Notes under the pieces: generated by a model | Seen by the model: the letters and a program-made list of their open reading frames with translations, nothing else | The model's database searches: none | What the model was told of the DNA's origin: nothing | Assembly (NCBI GenBank): GCA_002989075.1 | Contig: PSQN01000006.1 | Location: 1,873,018 to 1,937,017 of the forward strand | Direction: 5' to 3' | Length of the DNA stretch: 64,000 nucleotides | From: Arthonia radiata | Taxonomy: Eukaryota > Ascomycota > Arthoniomycetes > Arthoniales > Arthoniaceae | Position numbers and translations under genes: made by a program | Shown here: positions 52,801 to 62,900 of the stretch, piece by piece | Layout of the letters: each line of letters starts with the position of its first letter | How positions within the stretch are numbered: position 1 is the first letter of the stretch

Positions 52801-53795
52801 GACATTACCCAGCCACAAAACGGCTGCAAGCATGCGGAAAACGTCGTCCTGCTCCGACTGCGGAATACCTATGGTCTGCATGGCCTGTATTGTGTCTTTG
52901 AACTCTGCCGCGTCATCTATACCGTTGACGTCGTAGCACTTGGATGCGCTCGTGTAAAGATAGGTCTGGGGCTGTTGTATGCCGAAAAGTTCTCGATATT
53001 TTTGTGGTGCGTTCTTGGTGAACTGATAAAAGATATGAAAATTGCGCTCATCCTTGATCTGGCCGACTACTCTTGACTTCTCGAGCAGATAGTTGTTGAT
53101 GTTGGCACCAGCGGGCTCACCCTGCGCGTTGAACTGTATCTCTAGATACTTTCCGAACCGCGAGGAATTGTTATTGCGGAGCGTCTTTGCGTTTCCAAAA
53201 GATTCGAGCAGCGGGTTTGTGGCGAGCACCATGTTTTTGACCTGCTCAATAGACGAATCGCGACCACCTGAGACGTTCGCAATGTACTGCATGATCCGTT
53301 TGGCAGCCTCCGTCTTGCCTGCACCAGATTCTCCTGAGATGATGATGCATTGGTTGTCATGGTACGCTTTCATATTATAGTAGGATGATTCGGCGATTGC
53401 GAAGACGTGTGGAGGCACCTCCAACCGGTTCTTGCCCTGATAGCTGTGCAATACCTGGTCTGTGTAGATGCCAAGATCTCGAAATGGGTTGACCGAGACC
53501 AACACATGACCAATGTAGGTGTAGATTTCGCCAGCTTTGAAGCGCTTCTCCAAATTCTCATTTATTGCTTCATTTGAGATCTTGCTAATCAGCGTCAAGT
53601 CTGACACGCCGACTTCCTTCTTCTTCGTGCTTTCGAATGCGGCCTTCTTAACCTGGGGCTGACTTCTCCCGCCGGCTTGCTGGGTTTGTGTGTTTGGGGC
53701 ATCCTTTTTGCGTCCGGCTCGCTTAGTGACGGCCTACATGGCATGTCGTTAGTGGAAAGGGAAGGATGACAGAGAGTAGGCTCAGACCCTACCAT
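49894..53795 (-). CDS. class I myosin (MyoA/Myo5 type)
   Basis: Actin motor at endocytic patches, required for hyphal polarity. A single-codon first exon (ATG at 53795-53793), a 59-base intron with CACTAAC branch and TAG acceptor, and one large exon (53733-49894) give 1280 residues. The second exon starts [13 protein letters not shown]. The motor head (about 44-720) has P-loop GESGAGKT (135-142), switch [10 protein letters not shown], switch II-like DIYGFE, and the TEDS-site Ser363 in RRGSVYDV, which Ste20/Cla4-type kinases phosphorylate. Two IQ-type motifs (about 735-780, [12 protein letters not shown] and IQRFWRK), a TH1 lipid-binding region, a Pro-rich TH2, an SH3 domain (about 1085-1140, [14 protein letters not shown]) and a C-terminal acidic KKEEDDDW that activates Arp2/3 follow. 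A complete and normal-looking myosin I. Confidence 0.94.
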
Positions 53796-54464
53796 ACTGG
53801 AAAGAGGGTGCTCGTCTTATGGGTGGGTAGACATTTGTGCCAAAATGGGACATTCAAGGCTTCTGACAATTTCAAAGCCTGTGGCGAGAACGCGTCAAGT
53901 CTTGGATCTAATAAACCAGATGCCTGCATGTGAGGTTGCGCGTCGTTGGACGCCAGAATCGCACTGCCACGGCCGACCCTGCCACCAAGCCCTACACGGG
54001 ACCGAGGAGACCCTGAATCTAATCCATGTAAGGCAAGTCTGTCGGAGCGGAGATAGAGCTAGCGTATAGCTATTGCCGTGTGACGATGCGTCTCCTTGAC
54101 GTGCATCCAGTACTCTCAACGGCTGCGATGTGCTTCGTTGACACTTGGCTCACTTTCAAAGCTGCTGTCTACGTCGCGCAGCTTCTGCGCAAGCCTCGAT
54201 CTATTTTGAGCAGAACGAGTGTGCTGCTTGGTATTGATACTGAGCTCTGTGAGACGCGACTAGGGACCAGCCTCATTTTCATCATCTGGTCGTTTTCCAA
54301 ATACTACGATCCCCGCCCGACCTTCTACGAGTAGTCACTGTATCACATACTCGACAGTCTGAACTACAGCCGTAATACCTATACCTACTCAACACTGGTA
54401 CAAGCAATGCGCTCTGCATGATTTCAGCTTTGACGATTTGACCTCCACTGCACATATCAGGATT
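53796..54464. promoter_or_regulatory. 670-base divergent promoter, myosin I and SIN3
   Basis: The two starts face away from each other. An 82-codon frame at 54086-54334 exists but resembles nothing and has no supporting signals. Sequence near 54400-54460 is the probable SIN3 leader. Confidence 0.4.
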
Positions 54465-57400
54465 ATGAATCCTCCCCAGCGCGAGGGCTGGGGTCCAGCG
54501 CCTGGTGCTCCTAGGACTGGCGATCAACCGCCGCGTTCTGGTCCACCTTCCGCACCATATGGGTACGTGGCTACACTGGCATCACCGCAAGTCTTCATTC
54601 ATACTCACGCGTTCCTCGATAGATCCAGCTCGCAAGGTGCACCACCGCAGCCTCCGGGCTCAGTCCTACCTCCGCCACCACCAGGTATGTGCCGCTACTT
54701 CCGCGAAATGTCTTTACAGAAAGACAAAGCTGACGAAAGCCCCGCAACAGGGTCCTTCTATCCGAGCCACCCATCGGGAGCTCCAAACCTGCCGGTCCTC
54801 CCTGGCATGCCTCCGCAAGGCCAACCAATGACACCCAGCCGACCTCCAATGCAACTGCACGAGCAGAATGCCAGCGCGCAAGCACACAATCAGCAGCAGT
54901 CGGCAAGCTACCAGCTCCCTGGCCTGCATCAACCTCCTCCAGGCCCACAAAACAGTTCAGTCTTTGCAAGAGACCGGGATGGACAAGATGTTCGAGAGCG
55001 GAGTGCTCGCGAGATGGAGTACGAGGCCAATCGTCGGGAACAGCAACAAGAACGAGAGATGCAGGATCAGCAGTTGCGCGAACGCACGCAAGCGACTCCC
55101 CAGCAGTCCCACGTAGAGCCCATACAAATGCATCAGCCTACGCCTGTCGGTCCGCAAATGCGGAACATTCAGAATGGCCTACTCAGCAATGGCGCACCTC
55201 CCGCGCCAGCGCCAGCTCCGCCCAACGCGCAAGCTCTGATTCCGCCGCAATATGAGCGCACGCCGCAGAGCACTGCAACGCAAGTCGCTGCGCAAAACAT
55301 GATACCATTCCCTTCCGATCAGGGTGTTCAGCAGATGGGCGTGCAAGGCGTTGGTCCAGGACAGCAGCCCATACTCAACGACGCGCTTAGCTACCTTGAT
55401 CAGGTCAAAGTACAGTTCTCAGGCAATCCAGACGTCTACAACCAGTTTTTGGACATCATGAAAGACTTCAAAAGCCAGGCCATTGACACACCTGGTGTCA
55501 TCGGTCGTGTGTCTCAACTATTCAAGGGCAATCCTACCTTGATCCAAGGATTCAACACGTTTCTCCCGCCAGGTTATCGCATCGAATGTGGAACAAGTGG
55601 CGATCCAAATCAAATCCGGGTTACAACACCGATGGGGACCATGCACTCACCGATGGGAAGCGCCATCCATCTCCCACCAGAGCGCCGTGCTCCATCACAA
55701 GAGCGCGACGTTGACTCGCATGCATTCGACAACGCGAGTGTAAATGGCGGCAGATGGGCTAGACGAGGGGGCGATCAGGGTGAGCGAAGATATGCGAACG
55801 GTACACCTGCTCAAAACGGGCCGGCTTTCGACGCTCGCGCTTCACCATTCTCCTCTGGCCAACATGGTGTCAATGATGCCATGGTCGTCCATCAGCAACA
55901 AGAGCAGGGCGTCACCCAACTTCAGAACGCAGTCTCGGCTGCTCAAGGCATGTCACCAATGGCCACCAATGCGGAATTGGTGAATGGTGGGGTGAACGGA
56001 GCAGGTGGCGGTCAACAAGGTGCGGGAGCGGAAAGGAGAAATGGACCGGTCGAGTTCAACCATGCTATCAGCTACGTCAACAAGATCAAGGTAGGTTTTG
56101 GCCATTTGCGTTTGCATGGAATTGAGCTAACAAACACAAGAACCGCTTCTCGTCCCAGCCTGAAATCTACAAGCAATTCCTGGAGATCCTGCAGACGTAC
56201 CAGCGCGAGTCGAAACCCATCCAGGACGTCTACGCTCAGGTCACCCACCTGTTCAACGGTGCACCCGACCTGCTCGAAGACTTCAAGCAGTTTCTACCCG
56301 AATCTGCTGCCCACGCCAAAGCTGCTCAGGCCAAACAAGCTGCCGAGGATGCGACAATGATGAGTAGTGCGCGCGACACTTACAGCGGTCAGCATCAGAC
56401 GCCTGCCCGCGACCACGCACGCATGCCGCCTTTAGGCCAGTTCGCACCAACGCCTGCGAATCGTGAAGGCAAGCGCAAGAGAGGTGCAGACCGTCAAGCC
56501 GCGGCGCAAATCAACTCGAGCGCCAATGTACAAGATGGTGGCAAAACCGCGTTCGCTTCTCACAAGGTACGTCCTCAATAGCCCTCACCTTCTGCCGCAC
56601 GGACCTCCCACCTTTTCCAACATCACCTTGTCTTTTCATGATTCATCTTTTCCTGCTCCTGCTCCTGCTCCTCCCTCTTCCTCTTTCTTCCTTTCTCCTT
56701 CTTCGTAACTCAAAATTCTCTTCCGACCCCAACCCAGAATGTCTTGCAGAAGCCGTTTCTCCACCATCCATCCGCTTCTTCCTTTTGATGATCGTCGTAT
56801 TGACCGCGACCGCCAGCAGAGAGGAAAGCAAGCTGCGCACGCTCAACCGCACACCAGCAAGTACCAGACTCAGCCAGACGCTCCCGCAGTGGAACCCACC
56901 CTCGTGCCAGCTCTACCAGAACCGATGCCACCATCGACGGCAGCAGCGGCGACGACAGACGAAGTTTCCCTTTTCGATCGGATCAAGAAGTTCCTGGGGA
57001 ACAAGAACACAATGACTGAGTTCCTGAAGCTCTGCAACCTGTATTCAAATGAGCTAGTCGACACGAACCTGCTTGTCCATCGGGCGCAAACTTTTCTTGG
57101 AGCCAACCCCGAGCTCTATCAATCATTCAGAACATTCCTGAACTATGATGGTCGCAATCAGATCATCGAGAATAAGGCGCGATCTACATTCACTGGGCGA
57201 GTGAATCTCAACAACTGTCGGGCTTTAGGCCAGAGCTATCGCTACATTCCCCAGCGTGAGAGGAACACGCAGTGCAGTGGACGTGACGAGCTCTGCAACT
57301 CCGTGCTCAATGACACCTGGGTCTCGCATCCGACGTGGGCTTCCGAAGATTCGGGTTTCATAGCTCACAAGAAAAACACCTACGAGGAGAGCTTGCACCG

Positions 57401-59714
57401 CATTGAAGAGGAGCGTCACGACTACGACTTACACATCCAAAGTTTGGAGCGCATGATTCAGTTTCTGGAGCCCTTGTCGCAGCAGATCTGGAGCTGGGAC
57501 GAGGCAGCGAGGAAGGCCTGGCAGCTTGAGCCCGAGTTTGCCGGACAGAGCCAGCCGATCTATCAGAAGATGCTCGGCAAGATCTATGGCCGCGACCAGG
57601 CCGCACAGATTATGCAAGACATGGTCTACAACCCCAGCAGCGTGATACCGATCATCGTGCAGCGCAGCCGTCAAATTCTCGAGAGTTGGAAGATGACGCA
57701 GCGTGAGTGGGAGAAAGTCTGGCGAGACCAGACTCAGCGCATGTTCTACCGGTCACTGGACCATCAGGGCATTCAGGCCAAGCAGAACGACAAACGCCAG
57801 TTCCAGTCGAAGACGTTGCAGAATGAAGTCCAGTACAAGTTCGAAGAGCAGAAGCGGATGCGCCTCGCCGGCAATCGCTCTGTCCCCAATTATCAATATC
57901 AGCATCACTTCGCGGATGAGGATGTCGTCTTTGACGCCGCCCGTCTTATGCTCATCTACGCTGATCAGAACCATTCTGTCGACCTTCCCCGTCTTCAGCC
58001 TTTCCTAAAAGAATTCATTCCCCTCTTCTTTGGCCTCGATCTCGACACCTTCCAAGACCGTATGGACGCCAACTTCGCGCCCACTTCCACCCCTGGCGAG
58101 GAAGTCGACGAGGACGAAAATGCATCCGAGGACGCCTCAACAGTCACGCGCGGCCGTCGCCTCGATGTCAAGGACAAGCGCGATCTCCGGCGAGGTGTTC
58201 TCGACCGTGGCCGCTCAGGCAAACCCGCCGATGCGTCAGCATCTCACAGCCGCGCCTCCACACCGGGTGCAGCGTCCGCGACTGGTGCACCAGACGACAA
58301 CGACGCCGCGTCCTCCACCTCCGACGGCGACGAGCCCGAGGCCCAAACCTGGATCCACTACTACACTGACGGCTCCGGGCAACGCCAGCGCCGCGAGATC
58401 AAACCGAATGAACCCTACAAGCGCCAGATCTTCAACCTCTATGGCAACCTCCCCGTCTACTGCTTCGTCCGCATGTTCACCATCCTGTACGAGCGCCTTT
58501 CCAAGCTGAAGGCGTCCGAAGCCGGCGTGAAAGAAGTCGTCCGCCGTGCGCGCGACAAGAAAGCCGCGGCTGACCTCGGCATTGTTGATCGTGATCCTGG
58601 CACTTTCTTCGCGGACACTGGGGCGAACGCCAATTACTACGGGCAGATGCTGCAGATGTTCGAAGAACTAGTCAAAGGCGAGCTGGAGATGCCTGTCATT
58701 GAAGACGTACTGCGTCGTTTCTACCTGCAGACTGGCTGGCTTCTCTTCTCCTTCGAGCGGATGCTGTCAAGTCTCACGCGCTTTGCCATCGCCGTCCTGA
58801 CACCCGATGGCGCTGCGAAAGACCGCACCCCGGACATCCTCGAAGCGTTCAAGAAAGACCGCAGGAAAGAGTGGACGACGCACGCGGATGAGCTTGCGTA
58901 TCGGCGGCAGGTGGAGAAGTACGTCAAGGACTCCGATGTCTATCGCATTGCGTACAATACCGGCGAGCGGAAGGCGTTCGTGCGGCTCCTGAAGCGCGAT
59001 GAGAACACCTACGACAATCTTTATGAAGATGGACTACTCGATCCGGAGCAGCGGTGGAGCTACTACGTCTCTTCGTACCAGAGCCTGGAGCCGACGGAGG
59101 GCGTGTTGCACGAGGAGGTCAGCTCGCCGATATTGAAGCGGTCGCGCGCGGCGGCTGAAGAGGGCTTGACGGAGCCGCCGAGTAAGCGGCCGAGGCTGAG
59201 TGTTGAGGACACGACGGCTCAAGGCGAGGGCCAGGACGGCGACAAGCCGCAGCAGCAGACTGTTGTGAATGTGGCCGCGGGCGAGAAGATCAATCTACTC
59301 CCGACGGGCAAGACGCGCTGGGATCAAATGCGGAGCCGGGAGTTCCTCGGCATTCGAGTTGATCAAGACAGCTACAAGCTATGCTGGCCACGGCCGGGGA
59401 GTGGCGCGGAGGAGGAGTGGTGGGTCGTTGTTGACACGCCTGGTCTGCCCAAGGCTGCTGAGAAGAGTGCCGGTGGCGAGGTGGAGAAACCAGCGGAGGG
59501 CGAGAAGACGGATGAAGGGCAGGAGGGTGAGCTGGCGGGGAAGAAAGAGGTGCCGGGTAAGCATGACGAGCATGAGGTTGAGCATCGGTTTGAAGAGCAG
59601 TTCGTTATGAATAATCGGTGGATGAAGGGGTTGAGTCGCGATGAGGTGGATGGGAAGAATCAGGTGTTTAGGGAGTGGACGACGGAGGCGGCGGATGTGG
59701 ATATGGAGGGGTGA
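54465..59714 (+). CDS. SIN3: SIN3 transcriptional corepressor scaffold
   Basis: Scaffold of the Rpd3/Sin3 histone deacetylase complex. Exons 54465-54562, 54623-54684, 54751-56090, 56141-56566 and 56820-59714 give about 1606 residues. A Pro/Gln-rich N-terminus precedes PAH1 (about 261-330, [14 protein letters not shown]), PAH2 (about 490-560, [26 protein letters not shown] across an intron) and PAH3 (about 692-765, [21 protein letters not shown]). The HDAC-interaction domain follows (about 790-900, [11 protein letters not shown] and [10 protein letters not shown]), then the conserved Sin3 C-terminal domain. Introns 1 and 2 (60 and 66 bases) are multiples of three and stop-free, so unspliced forms stay in frame. 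The exon 4-5 join is the least certain: a 253-base intron ending CAGCAG, a possible NAGNAG acceptor. An extra tiny exon near 56738 cannot be excluded. Confidence 0.92.
56640..56700 (+). repeat. CTGCTC and CCTCTT pyrimidine-rich run inside SIN3 intron 4
   Basis: A tandem TCCTGC/TCCTCC hexamer tract with long pyrimidine stretches in the only long intron of SIN3. It could serve as a distant polypyrimidine tract. Likely length-variable. Confidence 0.6.
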
Positions 59715-59972
59715 GTGGTGGCTAGATGAATGGGATGTTGGTATTGGGGTCTCTTGTGACCTGGATAAGTTAAGAAGGTTATGGTCTCTATACACTTGTA
59801 CTCCGCCTTAAGGTGCCTCGAAGGGGTCCTCAGAATTGATCAAGGCTTGTTCCTTCAGATTCCATTTTTATTTTTGGCCGACATTGTAATTGCATCACTC
59901 CTCGCTATGCAGGTTCAAAGCATGTCTATACAATCATACAGCGTATTCGCATAGCATCCGTCTTTCTCTTCA

Positions 59973-62900
59973 TCACTGCGCGCCGCCCTCCTTCTTCGGC
60001 GCGCCACTCTCCTCCACGCTCATCGTCTCCGGCGCCTCAACCTCCATCTCGCTCTTCGGCACCTCCACACCTTCAACAGCCCACTCCATACCAACATACC
60101 CATCACTCAGGACCCTAACATCCAACGCCATCGGCCCATCATGCCACGGCAGCCTAATCGTCGCTCTCGTTCTCCTATCACTCCTCCCAGCCTTGCCACT
60201 ACTGCCCGGTCCCTTCCCAGCCGCAATGCTTTTCTGATTTCCATTCGGAGCACGGAACCAGCTCACCCGCTTGATGGCTACAAGTTCCTTCGTCACTCTA
60301 TTTGTTACAACCACGAAGAATCCCTCAGACTGCGGCTTAGGGTAGCGGGGCGCGTACATCCTGTCATCGTTGTTCGTGGGCACGTTCAGTCGTTGAATGT
60401 CCAGAATGATCTTCTTGGCATCGATGCTTTCCTTGGGGACGTTCACGCTCAAATTTGGTAGATGCATGACAGCGCGCTTGAACGCTTCTTTCTGCGCTGC
60501 GGGAACGCCGAGGGTGTTGATGATGCCGTTTGATACGTTTGGCAGCTGGCTTGCCAGACTGACGAGATCGTACTTGTCAATATTGGTCGATCCAGGGTCA
60601 ACGCCTGGGAAGACAGACGCAGGCGGATCAGACGGCCATCGCGCAGACTTGACGCTCTGCAGCAGCATCATCATTTGCACTACGCTGTCCGCGTACCCCA
60701 GCTCGGCTAGGACGTCGATCGAAGCTTGGATGATACGGATGCTCTGATCGAGCACACTGATCTGATCACCTACGTAATCCGAGATGGGCAGGTCGATCCG
60801 GCTGAAATGTGCTTGAAGTAGCAAGAAAGCCTTGACGTGTGGGTCCCACATCGGCAGCCCGAGCTTGTCCGCTGGCAGAGGTAGTGCATGAGAGAGCTCA
60901 GCATTGATGAGGTCTTCGTTGTGGCGGACAGGGAGCTCGTCATACTCGGTGGCTCTGGACATCCGGGCTGGTGCGTCGGCGAAGGAGGCAGAGGAGGTGG
61001 CAGAAGAAAGGAGATGCCGGATGGTCAAGTGCGACAGGTAGTAGTAGGACATGATCTTGCCGAAGGGCGTGGGGTCGACATCGCCGTTCGCGTGTAGTTC
61101 CACGCACTTTGACTCTGCGAGCTCGGAGAGCGACTTGTCTACGATGGAGACCATATGCTCGTTCGCGCGGATTTGTGCGGAGATTGATGACTGCTCTTCT
61201 GCGGTGATCTCAAGACCGTAGAAAGAAGGGTTCTTGTGGATACGGCGGAAGAAGAAGGTCCACGTTAGGTAGTCTAGGGCGTCTTGTTTGGTGCCAATGG
61301 TTTGCGCGGAGACCTCGGCTCCTAAATGGTTGTCAAGAACGTTATGCAGAGAGCTTTCGACTGGGAAGCCAGTGTGCAAGAAGTGCTTGTAGAACTCCTT
61401 CTTGCTGTCTTGAGTGAGGATACGTGCGATGCCGGTGGTGTCGAACTGGGGTCGACCAGCGCGGCCAAGCATTTGCAACACGTCGGTGAGATCCATATCT
61501 TTGTAGCCTTCGATCTTGGCGTCGAAGAACTGCGTGCCTTTGACGACCACAAGATGAGCCGGTAAGTTGACACCCCACGCTAAGGTAGAAGTTGCAACGA
61601 GGATCTGGATCTTGTTGTTGGCGAAAATTTCTTCGGCGAGCTGTCGGTCGGACTCCACCAGACCAGCATGGTGCAGACCAATGCCGAAGCTGAGAGCTTC
61701 ACGTAGTGCATCATCCTTCACACGCTCGAGGTTCAGCGCAAGATCATCTTCCGACATGCGCACAAATCGACGTGGGTTGTCTTCCATACCACAGAAGTTG
61801 ATGAGGTCGCGAGCCGTAAGGCGGGTCTGCCGACGAGAAGCCACAAAAACAATAACCGGCTTATCCGGAGAATGAGACTTGATGGCGAGGAAGGTGGGGC
61901 GGTTCATGCTCTGCATGAATGGGCAAAAGCCACGCTGCTCTGGAAAGCCATCAATGTAGATCTCCAAGGGCACAGGTCGAACACTGTGGCGGAAGTTGAA
62001 AAGGCCACCTTCCGACTGCTTGACGCCTAGCCAATTAGCTAAATCGGTAGCGTTGGCACATGCAGTTGACATGCCCACAAGCCGGACAGAGCCTTTCTTT
62101 TGAGATGCAATGTAGTTCATACGGCTGACAATGATTTCTAGGATGGGTCCACGATCTCCGCCGAGCAAGTGAATCTCGTCGATGATCACCAGTGACACCT
62201 GCTGTACGTAAGAACGTGTCTGCCAAGAGCGGCTGATACCATCCCACTTTTCGGGCGTGGTGATGATGATATCTGCGTTGCGGATGGTTGACGTATCGGG
62301 AGTGTTGTCACCTGTCAATTCGACTAAACGAAGCCCCAGCGGAATAGCCAGTCTTGAGCGCCAGTCGATGACACGCTCGCGAACGAGAGCCTTCATCGGA
62401 GCGATGTATACAACTTTCGAATTTGGCCGCTCACGGAACGCCCACCACATTGCCAGCTCGGCAGCAACCGTCTTCCCAGACCCAGTCGGCGACCCAAGCA
62501 GGACGTTTGCGGGCGTATGATACATGCAATGGAAAAGCTGGGTTTGCATAGGATTGAAGTACGGAAACCGCTTGCCGTAGATGTCCTCAAGCGCTGAATT
62601 CTTGAGTGCGTTAATTGGCAGTGGCTGTAAATCGAGCAGATCGGTATAGACACTCTCGGTATCTGGACGGATCAAGTGCTGAAATGATACAGCCGACACT
62701 GTCTCTGCTCCCAGCCAGCGATCCGAGACGGCCCGGACATAGATTTGACTCGGAATAGGATCAGACAGGGGTATGGTGAATGCGAGCTCATGAGTGTCAT
62801 GCACCTTCTTGCGGCTAAGCAGAAATAGCTCGTGGTGATAGATTTCTGAGGTCTCGGAGTTCTCAACCCAGATCCAATAGCTCTCGGAGGTTCCGTGGTG

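Noticed and set aside
54086-54334. 82-codon plus-strand frame between myosin I and SIN3
   Set aside because: No homology, no supporting context, and it lies where two divergent promoters are expected.
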